From contig OX463785.1 of NCBI GenBank assembly GCA_949825025.1, positions 12,215,971 to 12,279,970 on the forward strand: 64,000 nucleotides of DNA, given 5' to 3'. The DNA comes from Siphlonurus alternatus. Lineage: Eukaryota; Arthropoda; Insecta; Ephemeroptera; Siphlonuridae. Both the position numbers and the translations under genes were made by a program. Position 1 is the stretch's first letter. Each line of letters opens with the position of its first letter. Positions 1 through 33,674 of this stretch are shown one piece after another. A model generated the notes under the pieces. The model saw nothing but the letters and a program-made list of their open reading frames with translations. It did no database searches and was not told the origin of the DNA.

Positions 1-42
1 AATGAGTTTTTGTATCCTTGTCTTCAGTCATTGGTGTCATAA

Positions 43-4759
<4,717 letters not shown>

Positions 4760-5624
4760 CGGAACATCACACGAGTCGTGGCCGCGTCAGCCAGACTGTA
4801 CGTCGTAGTGGGTCAAATACTAGGTCACAAATAGAGCCTCTCTAATTCAAATGTGGGTCTTTATTTAATAATGTACTCATGTTGAAGATAAAAGGTGATA
4901 TTCACAGTGGGAGTTATCCAGCTTTCTCACTAAAACACATTTAGCTCTAGCCTAAATCATTCTCAAGACTAAACGCAATTAGTAAGAAAGCTAGATAACT
5001 TTATGATAACTCCTTGGTGAATCACGCCCATAATGTCTATAATACTACAATTTTACATAAAAAAATAGCAATAAGTGAAAAAATTTGTAACTTCAGAATT
5101 CAGTTGTTGTACACTCCTTGTCTTGGAAAATTTCCCACTTCAATAAATGAAAACTGGGTTCCAACAATACATTGATGCTATGGCCACTCTTTTTGAGGGT
5201 AATTTTCATGGAAGGTGACTGTACCGGGATCAATGAAGTTCAAGATGTCTACTTACTGATGCATTTTAAAATCATAATTTTTGTAGAAATTTTTTCCACC
5301 TTTCCAACTTAATTTTTTAATTTTGTGTAATATGTGATGTGAATTATTCTTTAAATTCAACAAAAAAATCACCTTAAGTACTGTACATAACTAGTAGGAA
5401 TGTATGACAAACAATACATGTTCAATTTTTATTGTTGTCATAGCACAGATTAAGTTTGTGATTTTAATGTTCACTTATTAGTTGTGTAAATGGATGTCTC
5501 AGTCACAAAGTTTAAAGAAGAATTTAAATCACATGCATACATATTGATCATGGTCATAAGATCATAAAATCCAGTAGTTTAAAAATATAACAATTATCAG
5601 TGTAGTGTTTGAAGCAAAGTCTTC
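4760..5624 (+). other. Probable Rab35 3' UTR
   Basis: Sequence after the Rab35 stop has no open frame. The first AATAAA is at 5142-5147 and is a reasonable but unproven polyadenylation signal. Further AATAAA hexamers occur downstream in this AT-rich DNA, so the transcript end cannot be fixed from sequence. Confidence 0.45.
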
Positions 5625-6238
5625 TGCTCGTTGTTTATAAGCAATGTATTGTTGAGTCTGATGAAGGGAATAACAATGAACACTTATTTTCTAGCAAATG
5701 ACCGTTAATTAAAGTAGTGCGAGCTACTAGCTCCAACTATGCCATTACATTCTCTGTTCTGGTGAGCTGTTCTGGTGAGTGAAATTAGGTACAGCCAATG
5801 CCGAATCTAATGCAAAAATATCGGGGAGTGTACCTTGAACTTTAAATGACACAAAGGAGCAAGTGTCTCCCCAGACGGTCAAAAAGTATGGTAATTACAT
5901 TTCAAGCAAAAACATCCTCTATCTATTGCCGCGGGGAAAGAAGTGACGAAGGGTAGACGCTAGATAGAATATTGATGCTCTATGCTTAATTAACCATTAA
6001 AATCCAGTCTAATATCAAGTTTCACTGCCTCCTTCCCCACGGCAATAGAGTTAGTTAATGTTTTCACTTGAAATGTACACTTTCTGAACGTCTGGGGCTT
6101 CTTTGTGCCATCTCAAGTTTGAGGCACATACCCTGAGATTTTCGCATTAGATTTGATGCTGAGTGTACCATACCATCCCTCAGTTAACAGAGTCTTCATC
6201 AGACTGACATTATAAACAATGCTTGTAAATAACTTTTT
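5625..6238. mobile_element. Degenerate hairpin element (~0.6 kb)
   Basis: The two halves are diverged reverse complements. GAGTCTGATGAAG near 5655 pairs with CTTCATCAGACTGA near 6192, and CGAATCTAATGCAAAAAT near 5802 pairs with TCGCATTAGATTTGATGC near 6140. The centre is near 5990. It is non-coding and has lost clear target duplications. Confidence 0.7.
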
Positions 6239-8194
6239 GTCTCAAACATCTTTTGTAACCATTATGTTCCTTACACGTAAAAATCATAGTTTACATAAAT
6301 TTCATAAGTGTAGAATTGTGCTAGTATTTGACCAAAACTACAAAACCGCCGTGGTGACATCATCAACAACAAAAGAAGGACCTCTTGCCAACAGTGAGTG
6401 CTCAACTTATAGCCCTCGGAGATTCTAGTGACAGTGACAATATTTTCACCATTGTTATCAAAGTATCATCCCCCTTTTTTTTCATTTTTAAAAAAATATA
6501 AATATTTCAATGATAGATATTATCTTACATTTGTATAAAGTAAAAATAGTATAATATTGTAAAAGTAATAATTATACTGTATTAGTAAAAATGTGGCTTT
6601 TTAATTGGATAATTCTTTAAAAATTGAAAATTTGGTTATTTGTGTTTTTTTTTTTTTTTTTTTAATAAATTCAGGCAATTAGTGGAAGTTAAAACAATTT
6701 CAGGAAATTATTATATATTTTGTCTTTTTTAACTTGTGGTTTGTAAATTTACAAAATTGTATTAAATGTGTAAACACTTTATTTAAATTTATATATTGTA
6801 TTATATCACTTAGCTTCCATATTTCACTAAGGTATATGGATAAAATCATCAAAATACGGTATATTGCTTCATTGCAGAATCGTAAAGGTTATGTTTTGTA
6901 CAATATTTTGCTTTGTTTGCTTACTGTATTGAAAAATTACTGAAGATGAGCTTATATAATTATTTGCTACCAACTTGTATGATTTTGTTCAAATATATTT
7001 AATTAAAGAAATATTGTGATGCAAGAACGTGATTTTTTATGAATCATTTATCAAGCCAGTATGAAATGTGTTTACAGATTTGCATTTTGTGGTATAATTT
7101 TTTGAGACTCTCATAATCATGCCTTACTTTTATTTTAAAGTGTTCAACCTGTTATTTAAATAACAAGTCATAATTTTTGTTAATAATTAATTTGTTCTTC
7201 AATAGTTTTAAATTTCTCAACCCATACTTTTATAATTGTATTTTATAAATGAATATGGCATAATTATTTTGTTACTCTGCTTTTTTTTCTGTACAGTATT
7301 CTAACTATTAAAAAATATCTTAAAAAAAATAGTGTTCAGTTTTTAAAAGCTTGTGATGGAGTTGTAACGGACCCCCACCGCTCAATGATTTTTGTTAATG
7401 GTCTTAATTTTTTGAAAATATAATACAATATCTGAGTAACAGAGTTTTTTATGCTTTATTCATTTGTAAAACGTTATATCAGTTTCTCCTTTTCTGCCCA
7501 ATATTACAAAATATAAAAGCTCTCAGTATAGTACAATTAACTTCATTGAAAGATCTCAAAATATAGTACATCTAAGAGCAATTACAAACTTTCAAATCTT
7601 TATCATAAAATTTCACCTTTTTTTTCTCATTCCGAAAATAAACCATAGTTTTTGTCTCATATTTTTTTCTCACTTCATATATCTCCTTGAAACAAGTGTA
7701 AATGATAAATGTGCATAAATGTTTTTAATGGTACTGTCTTTTTTTATATAAATATAAATAAACTATTAATTAAGTGCTACTCAAAAATGAAATATTGACA
7801 TGATAAATAAAAAAAAAAAGAAAGAAAGAAAGAAAATGTCATATTTCTAAAATAATAAATTCTGTGTTACCCCTAAGTGCATTTTTGTAAAAGCTGTTTT
7901 GATATTAATAAAAAAAAAATATTCTTGTAACGGACAAAAAAATCATAATTTTTATGTTTAATAAGTAATGTACACAGTCCGTTGTTGTATCCGTGAACAA
8001 ATTGTTATGTAAGTATTTTTATATTTTTAATCACGTAATTAGTACTTTTCCTTTAGGAATGGGTGGGGGAATGTGGGAAAATATTTTGATTTACAAATTT
8101 ATTTGAGCACAAATATTTACATTATCTTTACCAGAGTTCAAAATCCCCCCCCCTCCCTCACCTTTATCCATTCCATGGCAGTAAGCTTAATTTG
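6239..8194. other. AT-rich intergenic or distal 3' UTR sequence, no gene seen
   Basis: Low-complexity AT-rich DNA with T and A runs, an (AAAG)n stretch near 7819-7835 and many AATAAA hexamers. Short open frames here use only AT-rich codons and look random. Nothing else is recognisable. Confidence 0.6.
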
Positions 8195-8198
8195 TTAA

Positions 8199-8556
8199 GA
8201 GTAAGATAATATAATATATACGCAAAATGTTAAAAAATTCTCACACTTGAAAATTACGAAACATTCATCTTCTCTTTTCTACATCCCCTATCAGTAGCTA
8301 AAATATCAGGTGTACAAATTTAATTTAGTTTTTGAGTTATTAATTTTTATAGTTGACTAATTTAACATGGGAGTTCTATTTCTCCAAGTTAAAAAATTAG
8401 CCAACTTTAAAATTGCATAACTAAAAAACTGGATCAAATTTGTATACCTGATAGCTACGGATAGGGTATGTAGAGGAGAATATTTAAAGATATGTTTCAT
8501 AATTTTTATGTGTGCGATTTATTTTTTTTTTTAACATTGGGTATGTTATCTTACCG
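8199..8556. mobile_element. Palindromic MITE flanked by TTAA
   Basis: A 358-bp inverted repeat lies between TTAA at 8195-8198 and TTAA at 8557-8560. Its ends resemble GGGTAAGATAAC, shared with the elements at 8938 and 58293. TTAA targets with short terminal repeats are typical of piggyBac-type, and also Kolobok, transposition; the assignment is inferred. Confidence 0.75.
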
Positions 8557-8937
8557 TTAAACCTATAGTAGAGTGCTTTAAATCAAAGATTAAAATATAT
8601 AATGATTATAAATGTCTTTGCTGAGGCATTTTGATTTAAAAACAATACATACTGTATAATTATTATGTAAAATTTGAAATTAAATTTTTTGTATTGAACT
8701 ACAAAATATTTTGATTTGAGAGCATTCCATGTAAATTTTAAATCTGCAAAGTATTTTTAATTTTTATTTGCAAATAATGCACACAAAAAAAAAATAATGA
8801 AAATAAATCTATACAAAATATATTAAATGTATGTATGAATGATTTTAATGTATTAGTAAAATGTAGAACACACTTTTTTTACAGGCATTGAAAATAATTC
8901 ACTGTATCTAAAAACAAAAAAAATGCCGTGCTTTTAA

Positions 8938-9125
8938 GGGTAAGGTAACGCCACCAATGTTAAAAAAAATCCCTCGCACAAAAATTCTGAAAAAAATTTA
9001 AAATGTTCTCCTCTATACCCCCTATCAGTACCTAAAATATCAGGTATACAAATACGATCTAGTTTTTGAGTTATGAATTTTTAAAGTTGACTACTTTAAC
9101 ATGGAGAAATTCCGTTATCTTACCC
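8938..9125. mobile_element. MITE flanked by TTAA, related to 8199-8556
   Basis: A 188-bp element with perfect TTAA at 8934-8937 and 9126-9129 and ends GGGTAAGGTAACG / CGTTATCTTACCC. The interior matches one arm of 8199-8556, including CCCCTATCAGTA and AAAATATCAGG. Confidence 0.8.
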
Positions 9126-9129
9126 TTAA

Positions 9130-10043
9130 GATATTCATGTATGGAGCATGAGAAAAAAAAGTTTTGCTCAAGAAATTGGAACTTAATAATTATAATTTGA
9201 TATTAATATTTTCTTCATATAGTCCCAAACAAATTTGAGGTTTTATAAGAAAGAAATTTTCAAAGGTACATACTGTACAAAGAAAAGTAAAATTTTATCC
9301 AGTCAAAACTTTTTGCTTCGGCAGCAGTATTTTTAGAACTAATTAGTCAAAAGCATTTTAACGACTAAATCATTGTAAAAAAACAAAGGGTAGAATTTAC
9401 TAATGTAAACAATTTGCTAAGAATTTCTTAATTAATTAAACACTTAATTACAAATTCTCCACTTTAAAGTTTATTTCTTAAAACAAAAGTAGAAAACTTT
9501 CGACTAAAACAATGAGTTAATTTCTTTGCCTTTGTATTTCCATTACAAATATTATTAAGTATGATCCGTGTCCTATGCATATATATTATATTAATTGTTG
9601 CTGGTATGTTTGATGCTGGCTGCTTGTCGGATGTTTTTATTGAATGCTTTATACAAACTATACATGTATGTTTGTAATTAATGGATTGTTGTAATTATAT
9701 AATTTCAATAATGGACAACTTACTTGATTTTTTTATTATTACCTATTCTGATATCTTTCAGATTTTCTCTGACTATAAATTAAGGAGTGCTTAGAGTGCT
9801 GCCACACTCCCATAGTAATATTTTTGATCCTTAATAAAAGAATAAGGCAAATAATGCATAACAAATAAACTATAATAAGTACACTGCAAATATAAAGACA
9901 AATTTAAGCTAATGGGCAAGTAGGAATTTAAAAAATTATGTAAATATTTATATAAAATAAATATTTTATTTTATGTTTTCATATTTTTTGTTTTTCAAAA
10001 AAGAGTTTTAATAGAAAACATCAAACGATTTTTTTTATGGGTC
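9130..10043. other. AT-rich intergenic sequence, nothing recognised
   Basis: No open frame, repeat family or RNA gene could be recognised here. Confidence 0.5.
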
Positions 10044-10180
10044 TTGGGAGGGGTACCTGGCTACCGGCGTGGCAAACACATGGACACCATACAGGCAAGT
10101 GTGGGTTTTGGTCCCCCATCAGTTGCTGTCAATTTCAACCTTCAGTTAGATCATTGGGTCTTTGCCCTGAAATCAATCAC
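10044..10180 (+). mobile_element. Possible tRNA-derived SINE remnant
   Basis: A GC-richer island contains an A-box-like GGCTACCGGCGTGG and, about 40 bp on, GTGGGTTTTGGTCCCC, which resembles a decayed B box. It ends where a family A arm begins. The call is tentative. Confidence 0.35.
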
Positions 10181-10185
10181 AAGCT

Positions 10186-10365
10186 AATGGAGTATCGACC
10201 TTAATTTTTTTTATTGTAGAAATGGATAGAGCGTGCAAAGTTATGCTACCCCGGTTTTTTTTTCAGATTTTTTAGAGCCCGGGAAATATTTTTGAAAATA
10301 TATTGAAAAGTTCTTTTTGTGACGTCACGCGGCGCCGCTCCTTAAGTAAAGGAAAGGATAAATTT
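10186..10365. mobile_element. Solo arm of family A MITE
   Basis: It begins with the family terminus ATGGAGTATCGACC and carries GAAATGGATAGAG and TGACGTCACGCGGCG, as in the full copy at 24131-24452, but the second arm is missing. Confidence 0.75.
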
Positions 10366-12279
10366 CAAAACAATTATTCTAGCCGATTTTTTCTAATTAT
10401 TATTTTTATTTAATTTTTAACATAGGGCTTTCTCATTATTGCTTGCACCAATTCTAATGGATTTAATTCAGTTCAAGGAAAAGTTTTAGTGTGACATATA
10501 TTGCAGCCAGTACCCATCTATAAAAAATGTTAATATTACAATAAAATATTTAAAAAGTAATTTTGATGTTTTTAAAACTTGTATTAATTTTCATTACCGC
10601 CTAGAATTATCAACAAATTAATACGGTTCATTAATTCCCAAATTCAAATGGTTTATTCGTCAAATTCCCTAAAATAATTTGATATTATAAAACGAATTAA
10701 GTTAATTGAGATTGCATGACCTTCGATATTTTTAATTTTAACATCAACTGCTGCAAGAAAGGAAAAAAAATCCTCTTAATTCGATATAATTCGATATCTT
10801 ATTATGTAGCCGATCTAGCGGATATAATTCCTATTCAAAATAATATGCGATATATTGTACGCAATCCTGGCGATCGCGAGAGAAAACTTGCAGTTTCATT
10901 TTCAACAGCATAACATTACTTGCTCATAAGGTTCATTTTGATACGTCCTAACATTAAAAATCGTTAATAAAGTTCTTACATTAAATGATAAGTGACGTCA
11001 TTCAACAGAGGTCAGCAACTTACTGGCAAGATGCACCGGAAATAATACTTTTATATGAAGGTTAAACAACATGCAATATGATTTTTAATTTTATAAGTGC
11101 ATATAACCAGTTAATAATTAAATCTTTCTTCATCGTACATAAAAATGCATAGGAAATATAAATTAACAAGTTCTATTTGTTGAATTTTAATTATAATAGC
11201 TGCACGCCATGCGCATCATGCAGTTGGTAAAATAAATATATATATTTTAAATATTATAATTATATAAAATATATTATAAAGATGTTAATATTCTGATTGT
11301 ATGATTGTATATTTCATACGACTAGATTAATTTTTACATTATTTGCTATTTTTATTATGATATATAAATATGCTATAAATATTTAAAATAATATTATTAT
11401 AAAAAATTATAAATAGTCATATGATATGTAGCGATCGAATCATATCATGCATCGATCCTCATTATTATAGATTGCGTGCATGGTAATATAATATTAAATT
11501 ATTATTGAAATAATATGTCAACAATAACAAAATACAAAAATGTATAAACAAAAAGGAATGTATTTTTTTTTTAATTTTCCCGACAGTCATTCTACTTATT
11601 ATTTCAATAAAAAATAATTATAATACAAGAATCACGTATTGGTTTTATAGGTAATCATTTTATTTTTTACAAATTTGAATTAATTACCATGACCATCATT
11701 CTCTGCATTTAAATTCAATATCAAGGCTGTTAAAATCTAGCATTTAATCAATTTGTCGTAAAAATCTTCAACAGCTGAACAGATTTTTTATGTATAGACT
11801 TTAATAAAATCGAAACATCATTGAATCTAATTGTATTCAACAATTCAACGGCAAATATATACATAGAAACTGAAGTATATAAATAATAAGTTAATTGATG
11901 TTTGAGTATTGATAAAAAATAATTAAGTCATTGTATATATTGAAGGTTATGAAATATACGTGGCTGTCGATCATGTTATGACGCAGTTTCTATATAATGA
12001 TAAAAATATTTCTTTAAGATTTTATTTATATAAGTATACTTCAATGTACATTGTTAGTTAACAATTAATATTTACTATAAGAAAATAACGCCAGTGACAG
12101 ATGTAATAATATCTGAGATTGTTTTCAATATAACTTTTCGTCATGAGTTCATTTTAACGCTTAAATTTATCATAAAAGGAATTTTGTATAATATTTTTGC
12201 TTGCATCAATTCTACAGGTGGACTTGATTCAATTCAAAGGAGTTTTAGTGACACGTACTGCATGCAGCAGTCATCACTA
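10366..12279. other. AT-rich intergenic sequence, no gene
   Basis: Very AT-rich, with scattered ATATAT stretches and only short chance frames. No RNA gene or element was recognised. Confidence 0.5.
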
Positions 12280-12572
12280 TAGAGGCTTCAAGTCAGCTGA
12301 TTTTTCGGTGATCCCACCCGCTATACCAAACCTATGTAAAAAATACGTGAATTCGTTTTTTCACTAAGAATAAGATTTTTCAGGGAAAATTCCTTTACGG
12401 AACTTTGGTCCAAACTGAAAAATACAGTAGATAATTCAAGATTTAGATTTTTTACTTAATTGATTATTTATAACCGAGAAATTTAAAAAAACACTTTGCT
12501 TCATTTTCAAGTGCAAGATGAACCTTAGCGACAAACAGTTGGGCAGCGAAAGCGCATCACTTGAAGCCTCTA
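12280..12572. mobile_element. Terminal-inverted-repeat element, family TAGAGGCTTCAAGT
   Basis: The ends TAGAGGCTTCAAGT (12280) and ACTTGAAGCCTCTA (12559) are exact inverted repeats of 14 bp. Related copies occur near 35114 and 41440. It is non-coding and about 293 bp long. Confidence 0.75.
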
Positions 12573-12621
12573 TTAGGGAGTTTCTTCTACTGAATTTCTT
12601 TTAAAAACTAAGTCTTTAAAA

Positions 12622-12761
12622 GGGGCATTCACAAAGACTTAAGGCCACATTTAAGACTCGATAATTTAAAGCTTGATTTTAGACATGTTTTTTAGACCCA
12701 GAATTTCTGGTCTTAAATTATTGAGCCTTAAATGTGGCCTTAAGGCTTTGTGAATGCCCTT
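12622..12761. mobile_element. Hairpin MITE, family GGGGCATTCACAAAG
   Basis: A near-perfect 140-bp hairpin with ends AAGGGGCATTCACAAAG and CTTTGTGAATGCCCTT. A second copy lies at 39728-39870. Confidence 0.85.
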
Positions 12762-13689
12762 ATAAAAATATAATATATTGTCATGTCTATAACATTATAT
12801 CATTAATACATTTACATTTTGTTAGGGAATGTTTGTGTTTTACTTATTTTAATTTTAATCATATTTAAAATCTATTTTTTTAATGTATTAATGGTTTTAA
12901 CTCTAAAACAAATCATTTTTAATTAATTTAAGATACGATCTAAAATAAATAATTTTTGTTATGATTTTCTAATGATACCTATACATTATATACTGCAACA
13001 AAAAATATATCCACTGAAAACCATCGAGGAGTTTATTAAAACAAGTTGTACGAAATATTTACATTACAATTTTGATCATATTAATTGTTTATATTTATTT
13101 TTAAAATGAAATTTTATAATAATATTCAATTGTACTTACGTATGTAAAATTCATATTTTTTACAATCATGCAATTTTTGTAGATGTTGCAAATTATTCTC
13201 TAATGACGTGTGTTAAAATATATAAACCGTGTGCTAATTCTGCAAGCAACATAGTTTTAATAAAAGTTTAATTGAGTATCAGCAATATTAAACAGTAACT
13301 TTTATGTAATTATTTTTTTAGTTTACAATATGCAGTGGTGTGTAGTACTGTATAGGAAAAATATTCTGAAGTTATTTGGGGGCAGAAGTGATGAGTGAAC
13401 TTGAATGATCAATTCAAGAGCAGAAGGAAGAGGGTGTTTTCTTTAAATTAATTATTAATTTAATAATATTCATACATAAATTTATTTCTTAAAAAAAATT
13501 AATCTATTCAAAATTTAGTCACATATAAATTTTCATATATTTCATTGCTTGATTCTAGTGAAATAAACTAATAAAATCAAACAATTTTTTTTCTCAAATT
13601 AGCAGTAATTCTAGTTTGTTTTTTTATTAAAAATACGGAACTTACAGCCACGGCTGACTGGCAGGTACGAACCTTCAGATCAGGTTGAA

Positions 13690-13852
13690 TCAGCTAGTGA
13701 CCTCGGGAAGGGAGAGTTAGTGCAACAACCAACTTCTCTTCGACAGTCAGTAGCGTTGGGCTCGTGGCCGCCGCTACCTCGTCTGTCTCTATCTTATAGT
13801 CTAACGAAGACCTGCCCGTCTCACCTGCATCGCTCTACCTTTCTGTGTGCAG
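13690..13852 (+). other. Probable 5' UTR exon of the CRAL-TRIO gene
   Basis: A block much richer in GC than its surroundings ends in TGTGCAG followed by the donor GTAAAC at 13853. It has no useful ATG-initiated frame, which suits a non-coding leader. The next acceptor in the same direction is TTGCAG at 17190, opening the exon that carries the start codon. The exon pairing is inferred. Confidence 0.55.
13747..13751 (+). promoter_or_regulatory. Candidate initiator (TCAGT) for the CRAL-TRIO gene
   Basis: TCAGT matches the arthropod initiator and sits at the left side of the GC-rich leader, giving an exon of about 104 bases to 13852. No TATA box stands out at the usual distance. Confidence 0.35.
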
Positions 13853-15599
13853 GTAAACTTACATTATTTACATTTTATTTACAAAAAAACGTATAGCCTA
13901 ACAATTTTTAGAACCAGATTATATTAAATTCTGTGTTATTGTTAAGTCAGTTGGGCTTGTCTGGCATCATTGGGCTAGACAATTTTCTCAGGATATGAGG
14001 CACAATTAACCCTCACCATTGAAGTATGAAGTCAGTGAGATGTATTTATTATAAAATTATTAACTGCAGTAATTAAATTTTATAATCATATTTAGTGCAG
14101 TACTGAAATCTTGTGTCAAATTTTAATATTAATATTTAAGAATTTCTATGCATGCTAAAATCTTTTATTTTTTTTTAGTCGCTTATATTTGTTTAGTTAT
14201 TAATAAATTATGAATATATATATTATAAATTATAATAAACTTAATTCATTATCATTGTTTTACTGCAAAATTTATTTCAGTTATTGCTAGTTATGGAATA
14301 TTTTTGTACGAAGAAATCGAGCTTTTTTTTTTTTTTTTATTTGATAACGTTTATATTTAGATGAACATGAATTTGGAACTGCTGCATCGCAAAAACAGAA
14401 CATTAAAGACGAAATTTTAAAGATAATTATTTTTAATTAATTTTGTTGCCATTATACATTTGCACTAAATATATAATTTTTTCTTATATATATGAGATAT
14501 TATCATATTAGTTAATAAGAATAACAGTAAAAAAATGAGACCGAGCTTTTTATATTAAATTTAGTAATGATCACTTATATTACCAACAATGGTTTGCGAT
14601 CATACGTTGATAAGGATATATAAAAAATATTGTAATACACTGCGTCGATAAAGTTTTTTTGTTTTGTTTCTTTAATCCAATTTTAAAAAAAATGGAAAAA
14701 AGCGAATAAGATATTTTAAATGTTCGCGTCATTGTCACTAATAGTGAAATAAGTTCAGTTTTACTATACATGACAAAATAATTACAATACACGCAACGTA
14801 GCAAACTAATACGTACGTCTTTATGGTAGCAAACTTTCTATCTATAAGCCATCTAGCCCTTGTTAAATATTTATCTGAAGAAAATTCTGTGATGACTGCG
14901 CAACGATCAAATAAATATTTTAATTAAACTGAGAAATTATTAAAAACACATTTTGATCAGAAAAAAAAATGTAATTATTTACATTATAATACTTTAAGCA
15001 AAAAAAAAAAAAATGGTTTTAAATAATGTTCAGTCATGTTTATAACACATCATATAATCATATAATATGACGTTAATAAATAATCCTACCATTTAAAATA
15101 ACATTTTATATTTAAATTTTAAAAATGTCATATCATTGTTGTTATAATATAAAATAATAATTTAATTATAACTGTTTTTTTTATTTTTTACCTGAAAATT
15201 TTAATATATTATATATTTTTATATGCTTATACTTTATACATGAATTATAGACATCACATGATGTTTCATTTTTGGGTTTCTTATTTAAAATCTTTACAAA
15301 ATCAGATTAACGAACTATGTATAAAAATAAAAAATGTATTTACGATCTTATAAGACAATTATTTATACACAAACTTAATTTTATTTACTGACAACATAAT
15401 TTTATGAAAACTAAACTTTACAAGAAACATCTCACAAAATTTATAGTTGAAGCATAATTATACATTTTTAAGATATATTATATTTATTTTTGTGTTCAAT
15501 ATTGTCGAAATCATAAAATAGTAACGTAAACTCCCAATTAAATTTTATTTTGCTGGAGGGCCAAAAAAGTGTAAAAACTAAAACCCTCTAGTTCGTCTT

Positions 15600-15790
15600 A
15601 AAACTCTGGTCCGTTGATAAAAAGTAGAGGTGTACGTCCTGACTGAGGTTTTCCACGGTTCCCTCAGTCTCACCTCAGCGAATGCTGGGACGCGTAACAG
15701 GCCGTGGCCACCATCCTTTCCCTACCTTAAATCCCTACCCATTACCCATACCTAGCTGTAAGCTCTTAAGGGTGTATCCTTGTAAAAAAA
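15600..15790 (+). mobile_element. SINE-like element with tail GGGTGTATCCTTGTAAAA
   Basis: It carries the central domain shared with 28752-29071, in opposite orientation (TGAGGTTTTCCACGG, then GCGAATGCTGGGA). It ends in GGGTGTATCCTTG followed by A-rich sequence, the same tail as at 46012-46148. Most of it is matched in reverse at 42485-42620. Confidence 0.65.
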
Positions 15791-16429
15791 TTTAAAAAAT
15801 AATAAAAAAAAGTAAGATAGGAGCAATTAATGTTTTTGCAGTGCACTAATATTTAATGTTTTGTATGCCTTCAAAAAAACCTTGATTCATCTTATATATA
15901 CATTTATATATATATGCTCCAATTTATCGATATTCAATTAAACTAGTTTTTTTTATATTTCATGTGACATATATGACACACAGTCCTTTCTCAATGTTAC
16001 CTTCAAATACAGGTTCCAGTACGCCCTAATTACTTTTCATGTACTTTTATTTAAAGATAAAAGTTTGCCTTAAAAATAAAACAAAAACTTGTGACCCTCA
16101 TACCACAATGACATTCACATTTGTCTCTAAAATTGTGTCACTGAAAATTTATAACTTTAAATCACAATTAATTTTTATATAGAGCGCACATTAATTTTAA
16201 CTTCAAGCACATATTTTACTGTACATAAATTGAATAAACCATTTCAATCAAATTTTTTATTATAATACTGGCCACATTGCTCTCTTATGAAAAAAAAAAT
16301 TACTAGATTTAAAATAACAAGCCAGAAATTTGTGTTGCGTAATATATCAAAATAATATATATATATGCAAGTACAGTATTATATAATTATAACGTATAAT
16401 GGTAGTGTACAGTACATACACAACTATTG

Positions 16430-16436
<7 letters not shown>

Positions 16437-16466
<30 letters not shown>
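16437..16466. repeat. (AT)n microsatellite
   Basis: An alternating AT run of about 15 units in the probable first intron. Confidence 0.85.
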
Positions 16467-17190
16467 CGAAGTCATGTTATATTAAGTTATACTTTTAAAA
16501 TTTTATACCTTAAAAAAAATGATGTTGCATAATTATATATTTAATTTACTTTCTATAAACAAAGAGAGTTGCAAAAAGAAGTGAAAGGTAAAAATAAAAA
16601 AAATATTTAATACTTAGTATTTAAATATTGAATAAAAAAATTAATGTCATCGCAACTCAAGTGTAAAAATGATCATTAACTTTAAAAATGTACTCATGCA
16701 GATTTAAGACTCGTATTATAATATACGTAGGTTTAAAAAATAAATAATCATACTTTTTGTCCGTTGTATTTTCTTTAAGTTTGTCATTTATTTAACTGTA
16801 AAATATTCTTTTTTTATTATTGATATTATTTCGCAATACAGTAAAGTTATTGCCCAACAGATATTAAATTAATAATCTCATATTGCTGTTGCTAAATACA
16901 TACTGAAATTATTATAATAAACGCCCACTGTACAGTAAAATAATTTAATTTAAATCACATTCTCATTTTCCAGCCAGTATCTAAAACTGTAATCAAATTT
17001 ATTTTTAATATATCTATCAGGGTGACTTGTAGGATTTCTTACCTTCTTGTATTTATTTAATTTTTGCAATTTCACACGTAGGTAATTTCTCTTATAACAA
17101 ACTCCCTTGCAAAACTGACTCACAAAAAAAAATAGCTGAAAACTTCACACTTCCGGTAAATTAATTTGACTGTCACGTGGCGTCTTGCAG

Positions 17191-17225
17191 GTAGTTCCGA
17201 GGACTTTTCTCTTGAGCCACCCATC
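17191..17225 (+). other. 5' UTR part of the first coding exon
   Basis: It runs from the acceptor CGTCTTGCAG (ending at 17190) to the ATG at 17226. The frame is open upstream of the ATG, but the residues there are not conserved family sequence. Confidence 0.6.
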
Positions 17226-32523
<15,298 letters not shown>

Positions 32524-33345
32524 AATATATCAGTCGTCTCTCTTTCTCTATACTACTTGTATATTCATATAGATATTAAGTTAAAATCTTACTTCCCGTA
32601 TAATCATGATTTTTATAATCACATATTATGCAGCATTTAAAATCCTTATGGAGAGAAATTCAATATTATGTAATTTTAAATGCATGATATATAAAAGTAA
32701 ATTTTTATCCATGTTTTAAATTAAGCTTCAAAATATAAATTTATTCATCTTTATAGAATCTAATATGCCGAAGTTAATTTTGTAAAAAGTTTATAAATTG
32801 CTGATATTATTATTTATATACTGCTCTTTAAACATATATATATATATAGTGGGTTGTTCATTGGTGCATTTCGATATAAACTGAAACTATTTATAATTAA
32901 TAATTATAATTGATATTTTGTAAATATTATTTTTCAAATTAAATAATGCTTGTTTATCAATTCATTATTAGTATAATAGTACATACAATTTGGCGCAAGC
33001 TTGTCTGAAGGTAAAATAAAAAAAATATATATTATATATATTTGTATCTATTATACTTTGTTGGAAATTGCCTATATAAAATGGTAGGATGTAGAAGCTT
33101 AAAGTATTACTTATTCCTTTTATACATAAAAAATGGGAATAAAAGTAAGAAACGTGACAAATCTGTCACGTGGGATAGACACGTGCCCCCCTCAAGTGTT
33201 GTTACGGAAACGTTAAGAATTCTTGTCAAGAAATCGTTGCCTGGATAAGATATCAAATATAACAATAAAAATTAAAATATTATTAAAAATCAGAGGTTGT
33301 ATATCACATCACATAAGAAAATATAAATTTAACACTCAAAACAAA
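32524..33345 (+). other. Probable 3' UTR of the CRAL-TRIO gene and flank
   Basis: AT-rich non-coding sequence. AATAAA hexamers at 33138 and 33264 are possible polyadenylation signals; neither can be chosen from sequence alone. Confidence 0.4.
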
Positions 33346-33658
33346 ATGGAGTATTGACCTCAAAAATTTTTATTACAGAAATGGATAGAGGGTACAAATT
33401 TATTCTACTTTGATTTTTTTCAGATTTTTCAAGAGTCCGGGAACTATTTTTTAAAAGTTATTGAAAGTTCAGAGAGAGTAACGCCTCTCTTAATAAAAAA
33501 GATAGGAACAAAACGAGCGTGGGTTCAAACCAGACCTCGGCAAAACTTTTTAGCAATAATTTTTGGCCTTTAAAAAAACTGGATAATAATCAAAATGGCA
33601 TAACTTTGCACACCCTCTTTTCACTTTTGCAATACAAAATTTATGGTTAATACTCTAT
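33346..33658. mobile_element. Hairpin MITE, family A (diverged copy)
   Basis: It starts ATGGAGTATTGACCTC and contains GAAATGGATAGAGGGT and the mirrored right arm ending GTTAATACTC. The arms are less alike than in the 24131 copy. Confidence 0.75.
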
Positions 33659-33674
33659 TTATATCTGCTTGCTT

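Larger units (their letters stand above)
13853..17190 (+). other. Probable first intron of the CRAL-TRIO gene
   Basis: AT-rich sequence from the GTAAAC donor to the TTGCAG acceptor. It holds a SINE/LINE-like fragment at 15600-15790 and an (AT)n tract at 16437-16466. No coding frame is seen. Confidence 0.45.
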
